From the NCBI RefSeq assembly GCF_900182605.1, contig NZ_FXTB01000001.1:62001-126000 (forward strand): a stretch of 64,000 bases of DNA, written 5' to 3'. Below the pieces are notes generated by a model that saw only the letters and a program-made list of their open reading frames with translations, was not told where the DNA came from and did no database searches. Made by a program: the position numbers and the translations under genes. Shown in pieces: positions 1 to 8,429 of the stretch; position 1 is the first letter of the stretch; each line of letters opens with the position of its first letter. This stretch comes from Saccharicrinis carchari. Its GTDB lineage: Bacteria > Bacteroidota > Bacteroidia > Bacteroidales > Marinilabiliaceae.

Positions 1-385
1 CGATTATCAGCCTATAGGTTTTAAACCCGCCAAATTAATTAAGCTCGATATACTGCTTAATGGCGAAAGTGTGGATGCCCTTTCAACACTAATTCATTTT
101 GATAATGCCCAACCCCTGGGACGACGAATGTGCGAAAAGTTAAAGGAACTGATACCCCGACAGCAATTCGACATTGCCATACAGGCCGCTATCGGCAGTA
201 AAATTATATCGCGCGAAACGGTAAAAGCGGTGCGTAAAGATGTTACCGCCAAATGTTATGGTGGCGACATTAGCCGTAAGCGTAAACTGTTGGAGAAACA
301 GAAGAAAGGTAAAAAACGGATGAAACAGGTAGGTAACGTGGAGGTGCCCCAAAAGGCATTTATGGCGGTGCTAAAACTGGATTAA
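1..385 (+). CDS. lepA: Elongation factor 4 (LepA), C-terminal part
   Basis: This is the 3' end of lepA, a ribosome-associated GTPase that back-translocates or remodels stalled elongation complexes in the cytoplasm. The reading frame is open from base 2, so the GTG near base 71 is internal, not a start. The visible part, about 127 residues, is the LepA-specific C-terminal domain: the stretch [19 protein letters not shown] followed by [15 protein letters not shown] and the ending AVLKLD is diagnostic of the family. The GTPase domain lies upstream of the window. A strong terminator hairpin follows about 115 bases downstream. Identification is from the conserved tail; nothing looks unusual. Confidence 0.97.
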   Translation, partial: DYQPIGFKPAKLIKLDILLNGESVDALSTLIHFDNAQPLGRRMCEKLKELIPRQQFDIAIQAAIGSKIISRETVKAVRKDVTAKCYGGDISRKRKLLEKQKKGKKRMKQVGNVEVPQKAFMAVLKLD

Positions 386-957
386 AGCCCCTCCCTGCCT
401 GCGGTAGACATGTGGCTTTAGCGGAAAGGGGATAGAATAGTAATCCCATTTCGGGTCTTCGCGTAATGAAAGGCGGAGAGAAAATAATAAAACTTAAAAA
501 ACGTCCGATACGCGAAAGTATCGGGCGTTTTTCGTTTTCAAAGTGGTGTTTATCACCCTCTAAAATCTATATACCTTGCCGAAACAAATACTAACTGCCA
601 TCTCATGTTGGGTTCTCCTGGCTTGTGTCGTATCTGCCCTTGAACTCTTTGAAAGTAAATCTGTAACAATTGCCAAAGCCCAGCTCGCTTCGCAACGCAA
701 TGGTATTGGTTATCTTCAGTTAGTTGTAAGCGGATAATGAATTGATGTACAGTTCACTACTGTATCTGCTTGCTTAAATACGGGCTTGTTACGCCAAGTT
801 ACTGGCAAGCAGAGTTCCCGGAAACAATAGGGTTGCTGGATTCAAGTTTGACTTTCATAACAAAATAGCTAAGCATTAAATTATCACCTACAACCATAAT
901 TTACAAAGTATTATAGCAGTTTGATATATCACTTTCCTACAAGCTGATGCGCTTCCT
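386..957. other. Intergenic region between lepA and the TonB receptor
   Basis: The region holds the lepA-side terminator hairpin at 501-535 and otherwise no convincing gene. A 53-codon frame opening with TTG at 576 and ending at 737 (plus strand) begins with a hydrophobic stretch resembling a signal sequence, but it has no ATG and no recognisable continuation. I regard it as chance or a relic. Confidence 0.5.
501..535 (+). terminator. Rho-independent terminator after lepA
   Basis: A 10-bp stem (arms 501-510 and 519-528, one G-U pair, 8-nt loop) is followed by a T run and preceded by an A run, so it could end transcription from either side. It lies between lepA and the end of the minus-strand TonB receptor gene. 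Confidence 0.85.
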
Positions 958-3291
958 TCAAAACGTCCAACTGTAACTTACCGAGGGGATAATGGGGAAG
1001 AGGGTTTGTTTGTACAGGCGGGGCTCTGTCAGTTCCCATCCGATGGCATTCAATTCGTTGTCCCAGAAATAATAATAGGCATTTTGGCGGTTGTAGAGGT
1101 TATATACGCTGAGGCGCCAGATACGCTCTCCCCGGCTTCTTTTTTTAATAAAGTTTATGCCTACGTCCAGGCGGTGGTAGGCTTGCATGCGGGTGCTGTT
1201 TTTACCGTCGTATATTTCCACGCTAACATAGGGCTTTTCGTATTCATCTTTTGGTTCGTGGGGCACCATGAAATGTTCCTTGGCCAGGGTAATGGCATTG
1301 CCCGTGTTATATACCCATGAGGCAAAAACATCGATGCTGGGTCTTATTTGGTGCTGCACCACAATACTGATGTCGTGCGGACGGTCATAACGGTACGGAT
1401 ATCGTTTGCCCTGGTTTACCTCCCCGAACTTGCGGGTGGTCTCCGAGAGGGTGTAGCCAATCCATCCCGTTGTTTTGCCCTTATTTTTCTTCAGGAAAAA
1501 TTCAATGCCCCTGGCGGTTCCTTTGCCCTTGCCTTCTACATGGTTTTCCCAATTGCCCAGGCCCGTAAAGTAGGACACCCCGTCCTTGAACGAAATCAGA
1601 TTATCCATCTCCTTATAATAGGCTTCAACGCTTATCTCAAATTTTTTATCGGCGGTGGTATGTGCCCACCCCACGGAGTACTGTACCGATAGTTGCGGGG
1701 CGAGCCGTTTTGTGGGCGGCAACCAATAATCCGACGGCATGCCGGTGCTGCTGCCCGTGAGCAGGTGTACGTTCTGCTGCATTTGGGCATATCCCAACTT
1801 TAACGAATGGTGCGGCATAAAGCGGTAGTTGAATGCCAGGCGGGGTTCAATGCTTGGGTATATTTTTCTGTCCACCTTATAATTGGCATATCTCAAACCC
1901 AAATTAAAACTGATGTTGGGGCTAAGCTGAATTTCGTTTTCGATGTAAACATTGGCCTCCATAGCCTCCTCGCGGTAGTTTACATGCGTAGAGTCGTTGG
2001 TAACACCGTCCACGCTTTGTTTGTTGTTCATGCGCGAGGGCAGGTAACGATGATAAATAATATTTGCCCCGGTGCGCAGGGTGTAGGTGTTGCCCACAAA
2101 CCAATCGAAATCTGTTTTTAAGGTCGCATCCGATACCTTCGACAAAAAACGGTAATCGAATTTGCTGCCGCTCCCTTTATAATTTTGTTCCATTGTATTG
2201 CGGTACTGCGTATAGGATGCCGTAAGGTTGTTGAACAACTTTGGGTTAAAAACATGGTTCCAGCGCAGTGCGGCCAAGGTGTTGCCCCAGCGCAGTTTTC
2301 CTTTGGAGGTAATGTCGCTGTCTTTGGGTTTAAAGGAAGTGATGCTGCGGTCGTCGCCCATATAAAAGCTCAGGTACAAACGGTCCCGGTGGCTTAGCTT
2401 GTGGTTGTACTTGGCATTCGCGTCGTAAAAATTGTAGCCCATGCCGGCACCGTTAAACAGCAGCGGGGTTAGCGGCCGCATCAAAATATCGTACATCATC
2501 CGGCGCACCGAAATAAGGTACGACGAGGTTTCTTTTTTTACGGGGCCTTCCAATGTTAGTTTCGACGATACCATGCCCACGGTGGCATGTCCCTTAAATT
2601 GTTTGGTGTTGCCGTTTTTCATGCGCACGTCCAGCACCGACGACAGGCGCGAGCCGTAACGGGCCGGAAAACCTCCTTTTATGAGGGTTACGTTTTGGAT
2701 GGCATCGGGGTTAAAGGTAGATACAAAGCCGCCCAGGTGGTTTACGTAATAGAGCGGTACGTCGTCCAATAAAATCAGGTTCTGGTCCGGACTGCCGCCC
2801 CGCACGTACATGCCGCTGCTGCCCTCGCTGCCTTGGCTAACGCCCGGAAGCAGCTGCAGTGCCTTTATCAGATCCACCTCGCCGCCCAGCGCGGGGATGC
2901 GCTTTACTTCTTTCATGGTAAGCTGCGCGGTGCTTATCTCCGCTCTTTCTTCAATGGGTTTTTGGGCCTTAACGCTTATTTCTTGAATATCCAGGCCCGG
3001 CTGTAAGGTAATGCCCATCAGCGTATCGTCCTTTATGTCAAACCGGGCTTTGTAGGGTGCATAGCCCACATACGAAAATTGGATGCTGTACTTTCCTTTG
3101 TCGGCAAACGTGAAGTTAAAATACCCAAAGGCATTGCTGGCCTGTCCTTGTTCGGTTTCGGTACAATATACACTTACGCCTATCAAGGGCTCGCCCGTGG
3201 TATCATCCGTTACATAACCCGATAGGTTTACCTGTGCAAGTAGTTTGCCCGCCATTATGGCGCAGAGGGCCAGTATTGTTATACGGCGCAT
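958..3291 (-). CDS. TonB-dependent receptor with N-terminal CarboxypepD_reg-like domain
   Basis: A 777-residue outer-membrane TonB-dependent receptor; substrate unknown. It begins with a signal peptide (about residues 1-19), then a carboxypeptidase-regulatory-like beta-sandwich (about 22-110, containing VNLSGYVTDDTTGEPLIGVS), a plug domain (about 120-225, with GMYVRGGSPDQNLILLDDVP) and a beta-barrel ending in an aromatic residue (SYSWTF). This order is typical of Bacteroidota receptors. Its ATG overlaps by one base the stop of the upstream DUF4249 lipoprotein gene, so the two are translationally coupled. Pairing with DUF4249 is a recurrent Bacteroidota arrangement, but the ligand cannot be read from sequence. 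There is no SusD partner, which argues against a glycan-uptake locus. Confidence 0.92.
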   Translation of the reverse strand: MRRITILALCAIMAGKLLAQVNLSGYVTDDTTGEPLIGVSVYCTETEQGQASNAFGYFNFTFADKGKYSIQFSYVGYAPYKARFDIKDDTLMGITLQPGLDIQEISVKAQKPIEERAEISTAQLTMKEVKRIPALGGEVDLIKALQLLPGVSQGSEGSSGMYVRGGSPDQNLILLDDVPLYYVNHLGGFVSTFNPDAIQNVTLIKGGFPARYGSRLSSVLDVRMKNGNTKQFKGHATVGMVSSKLTLEGPVKKETSSYLISVRRMMYDILMRPLTPLLFNGAGMGYNFYDANAKYNHKLSHRDRLYLSFYMGDDRSITSFKPKDSDITSKGKLRWGNTLAALRWNHVFNPKLFNNLTASYTQYRNTMEQNYKGSGSKFDYRFLSKVSDATLKTDFDWFVGNTYTLRTGANIIYHRYLPSRMNNKQSVDGVTNDSTHVNYREEAMEANVYIENEIQLSPNISFNLGLRYANYKVDRKIYPSIEPRLAFNYRFMPHHSLKLGYAQMQQNVHLLTGSSTGMPSDYWLPPTKRLAPQLSVQYSVGWAHTTADKKFEISVEAYYKEMDNLISFKDGVSYFTGLGNWENHVEGKGKGTARGIEFFLKKNKGKTTGWIGYTLSETTRKFGEVNQGKRYPYRYDRPHDISIVVQHQIRPSIDVFASWVYNTGNAITLAKEHFMVPHEPKDEYEKPYVSVEIYDGKNSTRMQAYHRLDVGINFIKKRSRGERIWRLSVYNLYNRQNAYYYFWDNELNAIGWELTEPRLYKQTLFPIIPSVSYSWTF

Positions 3292-4184
3292 TACAGATTT
3301 TTAGAGTGAGACACCTGGCTGTAACCGGCAAAAATGCCGTAGCCATTTACCACATTTGTATAGGCATCGATCGGGTTGCCCGTGCCGTCCCATAAATCGC
3401 CCACTTGGTTATCGAGATTGGGGTACAAACGTTTTTTAAACTTGTAGTACGCTGCCGAAACCGTCCTCAATTGTATTTCCACCTTGTCTATGCTATTGTG
3501 TTCGTCACCTATTAAATTGTAAAAATCAAAGCTTAGGCTATGGCTGCTGCCCTGCATTAGCTCGTTGGTAAACAACAAACCCACCTTGTTGGCACTGAGG
3601 TTTACCAAGCCTTCGTTCCTAATGGTAATATCTTGGCTGTGCAGTCCCTCGTAATAAACACTGGTCCAGTCTTTTTCATCCCAATTATAAATAACCGTGC
3701 TAAGCATGCGCAACTCAAAAAAGGTGGGCACATCGGGGATGTTTTTTATATCGATGGTAATAGAGGAGATGTTTTCGCCTTCGTTATCTACGTTGGCTGT
3801 GGCTACGTATTTTTTAATGCCGAAACCTACCGGACGGGGGATAGAATCGCTTGCATGCACCGTTTCGTAACCCGGGGCACTGGCCCTGATGGTGTATGTT
3901 CTGCCGTGCCGGACCTTAATAGTAGAGCGGTACAACGAGTCTTTTATATGTGTTAAAGGATATTCCTCGCCGTTTACGGCCACGCTAACTTGTGCCTTTG
4001 TTTTTAAGGTAAACACCGTATCGTTGGCAGGTACCGATTGGGTAATTACTGCGCCGATGGGTTCGTTGGCCGTGATATAACTGCCGATAACCAATTTGGG
4101 TTTGCGCTTGGGCAAATCAATATCCACTTCTTTGTAGCACGAGCTCAGGAACAGAAGGAGGAGGGGGAGGAGTATGGGTTTCAT
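3291..4184 (-). CDS. DUF4249 family lipoprotein, partner of the TonB receptor
   Basis: A 297-residue predicted lipoprotein: the N-terminus has a hydrophobic run followed by a lipobox (LLFLSSC, Cys about residue 16), so it should be anchored to a membrane and, as the partner of an outer-membrane receptor, probably exposed at the outer membrane. The body shows beta-rich Ig-like sequence (GRTYTIRASAPGYETV) and the family-typical ending NVVNGYGIFAGYSQVS, which is how I assign DUF4249. Function is unknown; genes of this family very often sit directly next to TonB-dependent receptors, as here, where the stop codon overlaps the receptor start. The ATG overlaps the terminal TGA of the broken upstream reading frame (4181-4455), suggesting an ancestral three-gene coupled operon. 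Confidence 0.85.
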   Translation of the reverse strand: MKPILLPLLLLFLSSCYKEVDIDLPKRKPKLVIGSYITANEPIGAVITQSVPANDTVFTLKTKAQVSVAVNGEEYPLTHIKDSLYRSTIKVRHGRTYTIRASAPGYETVHASDSIPRPVGFGIKKYVATANVDNEGENISSITIDIKNIPDVPTFFELRMLSTVIYNWDEKDWTSVYYEGLHSQDITIRNEGLVNLSANKVGLLFTNELMQGSSHSLSFDFYNLIGDEHNSIDKVEIQLRTVSAAYYKFKKRLYPNLDNQVGDLWDGTGNPIDAYTNVVNGYGIFAGYSQVSHSKNL

Positions 4185-4455
4185 AAACAGTAAGATATAC
4201 CTAAGTGCGTGATGCTATTTCTGCCATATCCTGCCTCAAGCATTATTTCAAAGATTTGCTTGCCCTAAACTGCACACCGGCATAAGCACCATAGTCAAAT
4301 TCATTTGCTTTGCGGTTGGCGTAATGAGGTAGCATACTGTATCTTTGGTGCGAGTATCCTATCAATGCATTCAAATAAGGGCGCAACAATGCCTGCGAAT
4401 AGCACGAGAAAATACTGTTGATTAACAACAGTGTGAGGTTTAGATGTTTTTGCAT
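4181..4455 (-). pseudogene. Frameshifted small outer-membrane barrel-like gene
   Basis: The intact frame from ATG 4455 encodes a signal-peptide-like start (MQKHLNLTLLLINSIF) and a short region resembling beta strands, and stops at 4243. Immediately beyond, a different frame continues with IFEIMLEAGYGRNSITHLG and ends in ISYCL at a TGA (4181-4183) that overlaps the ATG of the DUF4249 gene. That continuation looks like a final barrel strand. A one-base shift near 4250 would join them into about 90 residues. I infer a decayed or internally deleted outer-membrane protein gene that headed this operon; a base error in the assembly is the alternative. The family is not recognised. Confidence 0.5.
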
Positions 4456-4505
4456 TATTGTAACTTTACCAAAATCGGAAAACAATATAATATATTTTTG
4501 ATTTA

Positions 4506-4530
4506 AAAAGCCCCTAAGAAGGGGCTTTTA
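4506..4530. terminator. Bidirectional terminator hairpin
   Basis: A perfect 9-bp stem (AAAAGCCCC and GGGGCTTTT, 6-nt loop), A-rich on one side and T-rich on the other. It separates the metallopeptidase/lipoprotein cassettes (transcribed toward it) from the barrel-relic/DUF4249/TonB operon. Confidence 0.8.
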
Positions 4531-4619
4531 TGAGTTATTTATCTAAAAAAAGTTTTTAGCTTCGTTGTTATAGTAATCAGCAGATCGGTTGCTTTAACTG
4601 TTGAATCAGTCGGCGGCAC

Positions 4620-5075
4620 TCAATCACAACCCCCATCACAATCCTCCGCCATATCATAATCTTCTGGAGTTATACGGTACGTATAAATATCAATGCCGTT
4701 TTCATTTGACCTAACATATCCATATCCACCAGATATTGGGTCTGCATTAATGAATTTTTCATAGTTGTTTCCGGAAGGGTACCCAAAAACTTGTACCTTT
4801 TCATTGCCAAAGAAGATTCTGCCATTGGCAAGACTTGTAACCCATCCTAAATCACAATAGGTTTCTATACCGCTTGTGCAAATGCCCTCAATATCAAAGG
4901 AATCGCCGGCAATGATATTATAGATGAATTTTTGGTCATCACCAAAAACCTCTACTCTGACATTAACTTCTGTGCCGTTGACAATTCGTCGAATAGATGG
5001 GTGTTCCGTCAAATTCTCCTTACAAGAAATTGAGGCAAAAATTAGGCATAGAACTAAAATGTTTTTCATTATCAT
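4620..5075 (-). CDS. Small lipoprotein of metallopeptidase cassette 1
   Basis: A 151-residue predicted lipoprotein with an N-terminal hydrophobic run and lipobox (FASISC, Cys at about residue 19). No named family recognised. It is a diverged paralogue of the lipoprotein at 5910-6341: both have an early NGT(E/N)-x-(N/D)V motif, a GxS(F/Y) turn, a pair of cysteines before TYCDLG or AYCALD, and a C-terminal element reading YRITPEDYD or YVFTEQDYD. The start codon overlaps the stop of the metallopeptidase gene (ATGA), so the two are translationally coupled. The ending DCDGGCD is Cys/Asp-rich. By position it could be an inhibitor or immunity partner of the peptidase, which is inference from layout only. 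Confidence 0.75.
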   Translation of the reverse strand: MIMKNILVLCLIFASISCKENLTEHPSIRRIVNGTEVNVRVEVFGDDQKFIYNIIAGDSFDIEGICTSGIETYCDLGWVTSLANGRIFFGNEKVQVFGYPSGNNYEKFINADPISGGYGYVRSNENGIDIYTYRITPEDYDMAEDCDGGCD

Positions 5076-5764
5076 TGAATATCAATATAAAAATCAAATA
5101 AATCATCGAGTTTATCTTCCGTACTATTTTTATAGTTCTTTTTCAGATAATCTCTTACCTGCTCAAGCTTACGTGAATTCTTTACTGCACTCTGCAATTG
5201 ACTCGCGCTATAGCCCTTTACATTGTCATTGGGATAATTAGTACTTCCTGCGTGACTACGTGTAAAACGCTGGTTTTCACCATCAACAAGGTCAATAAAG
5301 ATTGCAGAATACCCATTACTCATTCTGTTTCTGTCATCATTCTGTTTGTGGCTTGAGAAACCAGGATAATACTGTTGGATAAATGTGTGCTCTATAAAAT
5401 CGGCCCAGCTTTCACGTACTATTTTTTTACTCCATGTAATATTCCACTTTGTAAGCTTCCAATGTGACTGATGACCGAGTTCATGAAAGGCTACGGCATA
5501 TAAGTCGTCAGTTTCTTTATTGCCCATTCCTCGTGTGAATTTGGAGTACACTCTAATTCTATTGGCTCTGATAGCAAACATGTCTCCGGTTCCTTCTTTG
5601 AACACCGCACGCACATTCAACTTGTTTACAGCCTCGCCGCCTGCCCAATAGCTAATAGGATAAGGGTTTTGTATGCCGGTTTTTCTGTATTGGACCTTAG
5701 AAAAGATGGGTCTTAATTTAAAATATATACATAAGCACTCCTTTCTTTCTGTTTTATTTTGCAA
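5072..5764 (-). CDS. HExxH zinc metallopeptidase-like protein, cassette 1 (start uncertain)
   Basis: A frame of up to 230 residues with a zinc-peptidase motif AFHELGHQSHW (His94, Glu95, His98 counting from the TTG at 5764) and a downstream ESWAD (Glu118) that could supply the third zinc ligand, as in gluzincins. The C-terminal half shares IFIDLVDG, VKGYSASQLQSA and a DDLFDF-type ending with the second copy at 6349-7223. There is no signal peptide and no good ATG before the motif; the first 43 residues fall in a DNA segment duplicated in front of the other cassette. It is therefore either a 3' fragment of a longer protein or an orphan cassette. The specific peptidase family is not recognised. 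Confidence 0.65.
   Translation of the reverse strand: MQNKTERKECLCIYFKLRPIFSKVQYRKTGIQNPYPISYWAGGEAVNKLNVRAVFKEGTGDMFAIRANRIRVYSKFTRGMGNKETDDLYAVAFHELGHQSHWKLTKWNITWSKKIVRESWADFIEHTFIQQYYPGFSSHKQNDDRNRMSNGYSAIFIDLVDGENQRFTRSHAGSTNYPNDNVKGYSASQLQSAVKNSRKLEQVRDYLKKNYKNSTEDKLDDLFDFYIDIQ
5639..5748 (-). repeat. Cassette-leading repeat, copy 1
   Basis: About 110 bp covering the codons for KVQYRKTGIQNPYPISYWAG and the bases before them. It is closely matched by 7164-7270 in the same orientation and at the same place relative to the second metallopeptidase. Similarity ends just after the WAG codons, where the two peptidases diverge, so the repeat marks a recombination or duplication boundary. Confidence 0.75.
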
Positions 5765-5909
5765 ACAACAAGAGATGACAGCTATTTTATTTGGGGATGT
5801 TTAAGGTCAAAATTCAACAAAAGAAAGTGCGAGAGCAAATACTCCCACACAATTACAAATCGGCAATTAATTTTTTAGAAAGCGTAGCAAAGGTGCTTGC
5901 GTCACTACT

Positions 5910-6341
5910 TTAAAACTCTATTGCATTATCATAATCTTGTTCAGTAAACACATACCTATAGTTTTCATTATCTTCTATTGTATAAGCTTCATCAGATAAT
6001 AAGTTTTTATCAATTCCTCCCAATGAGGTATTGTCACCATTCCATATTATTTTTGCTTTACGATTATCATCAAAAATAATTACCAGTGAGTCAGGTGTGT
6101 CTAGCGCACAATAAGCAGTTCGACCACAGCCCCCCTCTCCACTATATGCACTACCAGTATATGATTGCCCAACCGCTAAGCTAATATTGTTATACATGCT
6201 ATCGTATTTGTAAAATTTCATGCTCACATCATAGTTTGTACCATTTGCTAAATGGTAATAAGCATAATCCTTTGTTCCTCCTCCGCAGCTGAAGGTCAAT
6301 AATGTGAAAATCGCATAGGCAATTAATTGTAATTTCTTCAT
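5910..6341 (-). CDS. Small lipoprotein of metallopeptidase cassette 2
   Basis: A 143-residue predicted lipoprotein from the ATG at 6341, seven bases after the stop of the metallopeptidase frame. A longer in-frame ATG at 6377 is less likely because it would bury the signal sequence. Lipobox LLTFSC is followed by GGG, typical of Bacteroidota surface-export lipoproteins. It is paralogous to the lipoprotein at 4620-5075 (shared NGTNYDV, CGRTAYC and FTEQDYD elements). No known family recognised. Its consistent placement directly after a metallopeptidase in both cassettes suggests a partner, inhibitor or immunity role (inference). Confidence 0.72.
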   Translation of the reverse strand: MKKLQLIAYAIFTLLTFSCGGGTKDYAYYHLANGTNYDVSMKFYKYDSMYNNISLAVGQSYTGSAYSGEGGCGRTAYCALDTPDSLVIIFDDNRKAKIIWNGDNTSLGGIDKNLLSDEAYTIEDNENYRYVFTEQDYDNAIEF

Positions 6342-6348
6342 AATATAT

Positions 6349-7223
6349 TTATTTATGCCAATTAGCAAAAAGCTCATCTATTTCATCATCATCGTTATTA
6401 GATGAATTTATGTTTTTAATTCTATCCCTAAACTTATTCCACGACCTTGCACCTTTTAGAGCACTTTCTATTTGCTTAATTGTATAACCTTTTACTCTAT
6501 CCACAGGGTACCACCTTCCATATTTGACGCTTTGATTAAAATTATCCATCAAGTCTATGATTATTGAAGTGTAAGTTTTGTAGAAATCGTCAGATGAATA
6601 ATTTGGAAGAATTCGGTATTGATAATTATCCATGTAAACAAAGCTGTTTTGGTTCAAATATTTTTTGTATCTGTTAGTAGTAAAATACCACTCTACCCCT
6701 TCTGGCCAACTTTCTATGACAGCTACGTAAGATTTACTATTAGAGGCATTTGTCGGTATATCATACGCTTTCTTTACTAGTTCCCTAAAGGCACCTCTAT
6801 CCATATCCCAATGAGCCGCATGTGCTAGTTCATGTATGGTTGTACTATATACTCGATAAGAAGAAACATCCCATTCGCGAATATATATTGATGGCAAAAC
6901 GCCTAATGTACGCGCATACATAGCTGCATGACTAGTTTTATTATGTTGTCTCTGGGTTTGACTAGCAGAAATCTTAACCTGAGGTTTTAACAAACTGTTT
7001 TTTTGGAGGACTACTTAATCCAAAACTATTGTGATAATAATGATCATAGGCCGCTTGAAATATCAATGCATAGTATTGCTGTTTATCAGTAACCCTATTA
7101 CTGGAATTGGATTTGCCAAAGCTAACGTTCCAATCACCTCTTTTCTTGGGTCCGTCATATTTAGCCTGCCCAATAACTAGTAGGATAAGGGTTCTGTATT
7201 CCGGTTCTTCTGTATTGGACCTT
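6349..7223 (-). pseudogene. Frameshifted HExxH metallopeptidase-like gene, cassette 2
   Basis: The open 3' part (6349-6993) carries TTIHELAHAAHW and a downstream ESWPE, followed by SIIIDLMDN, VKGYTIKQIESALKGAR and DELFANW, matching the C-terminal pattern of cassette 1. The only start in that frame is TTG. Upstream, another frame continues the protein (YYALIFQAAYDHYYHN ... SSPPKK) and runs out of phase at a seven-base T run at 6998-7004; removing one base there joins the two. A second break near 7164-7175 separates this from the repeat-encoded KVQYRRTGIQNPYPTSYWAG. With two breaks I call it a pseudogene, though the homopolymer one could be phase variation or a sequencing error. Confidence 0.7.
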
Positions 7224-7270
7224 AGAAAAAGATGGGTTTTAGTTTATTTGCACGGGCACTCCTTTCTTTT
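7164..7270 (-). repeat. Cassette-leading repeat, copy 2
   Basis: Second copy of the 5639-5748 segment, here ending in a stop codon directly after the WAG codons. It shows more decay than copy 1: the reading frame upstream of KVQYRR is closed by stops. 7271-7446 contains nothing else I can support. Confidence 0.75.
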
Positions 7271-7446
7271 TAATTGAACAATGAAAAAAACATTACATTA
7301 AATTGAGGTTGCAATAATAAAAACTTAAACGATAAGGTACAAGATTTCAAACAATAAATATTAAAAATTATTGATAAGGAGACTTGGGGGCTAACAGGAG
7401 ATTGGTACTTAGTGCTTAAGCAGTAAAAAGAATATTCTATACCCGA

Positions 7447-8337
7447 TCAACTAAGTAATAAAATAACCAATCCAGCTAATATTCCTGCCAGAAATATTGC
7501 TTTGCGGGTCAGGTTACGTTCTTTAAAAAGCCATGCACCCAAAATAAAAGCAACAATTACACTGCCTCGCCTAATAGTGGAAACGATGGCAATGAGAGAG
7601 CTGGGGTCGTTTAAGGCGGCAAAGTAGAGGAAGTCGGCAAAAATTAATAAAATGGCAACGGCCGGAATAGTCCAGCGCCATTTCAGCGGTAAAGCATTGG
7701 GATTGTTTTTTCGGATGATAAGGACAACAGGGAAGAGAAGGACTACCTGGTAAATGGTAAAGAAAGCCTGTACTGCCACTTTATCGATGGAACGAATCAA
7801 ATGTTTATCGAAAAGGGCACTGGATGATGAAAACATAGCGGCCAGCAAGGCCAACCAAACCCATTTATTGCTTCTAAACGAAATTCCTTCGCGCCTACCC
7901 GCCAGCGAAAAAAGAAAGAAAAAACCCAAAGTAAGCACAAGCCCCAACCATTGCATGGGCGTTAGTCGTTCCTGATAAATTATCAAGGCACCGAGAATGG
8001 TCCATATGGGCGAAGTGGATCGTATAGGCGATGCAATGGTAATGGGTAGATGTTTTAGAGCAAAATAGGAGAGTACCCAGGAGGTGAGTACAATACCTGT
8101 TTTTAACAGAATAAGAAGATGCTCATATAGGGTGATGCGCGGAACGTAGAGTATAAAATCACTGCCGATTGCACCCAAAGCCGAAAGTACAATGAAAGGT
8201 AAAAACAGAATAGCACCGGTAAAAGAGCCGTACAGCAGTACCAGCCAAACCGCATTATTATGAACGGCATGTTTTTTAGCCACTTCGTACAAGCCTATAA
8301 AAAATGCCGAAGCGAGCGTAAGCAGTATCCAAATCAT
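7447..8337 (-). CDS. EamA-family (DMT superfamily) transporter
   Basis: An integral inner-membrane protein of 296 residues with about ten hydrophobic segments arranged as two EamA repeats, the usual size and shape of drug/metabolite superfamily exporters. The second repeat contains the family-typical stretch SLIAIVSTIRRGSVIVAF and the C-terminus ends in a short hydrophobic helix. The ATG at 8337 (MIWILLTLASAFFIGLYE) is preferred; a TTG eleven codons upstream is weak. Substrate cannot be told from sequence. It is a single gene, 60 bases from the next one on the same strand. Confidence 0.85.
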   Translation of the reverse strand: MIWILLTLASAFFIGLYEVAKKHAVHNNAVWLVLLYGSFTGAILFLPFIVLSALGAIGSDFILYVPRITLYEHLLILLKTGIVLTSWVLSYFALKHLPITIASPIRSTSPIWTILGALIIYQERLTPMQWLGLVLTLGFFFLFSLAGRREGISFRSNKWVWLALLAAMFSSSSALFDKHLIRSIDKVAVQAFFTIYQVVLLFPVVLIIRKNNPNALPLKWRWTIPAVAILLIFADFLYFAALNDPSSLIAIVSTIRRGSVIVAFILGAWLFKERNLTRKAIFLAGILAGLVILLLS

Positions 8338-8429
8338 AGCAGAAAATTTAACCGGCAAAGATATGCCCAATTCGTGGAATTAACAGAGGAATTAAGGATT
8401 GTTAAAGTTTTGTGGGATTACATTTCGCT

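Noticed and set aside
576-737. 53-codon frame with signal-like start after lepA
   Set aside because: TTG start, no ribosome-binding or promoter support, and no resemblance to a known protein.
8338-8370. TTG-initiated N-terminal extensions (also at nikA, the nickel TonB receptor, the NUDIX gene, mltF and the M3 peptidase)
   Set aside because: In each case a nearby in-frame ATG gives a proper signal peptide or family N-terminus, so the longer frames are not used.
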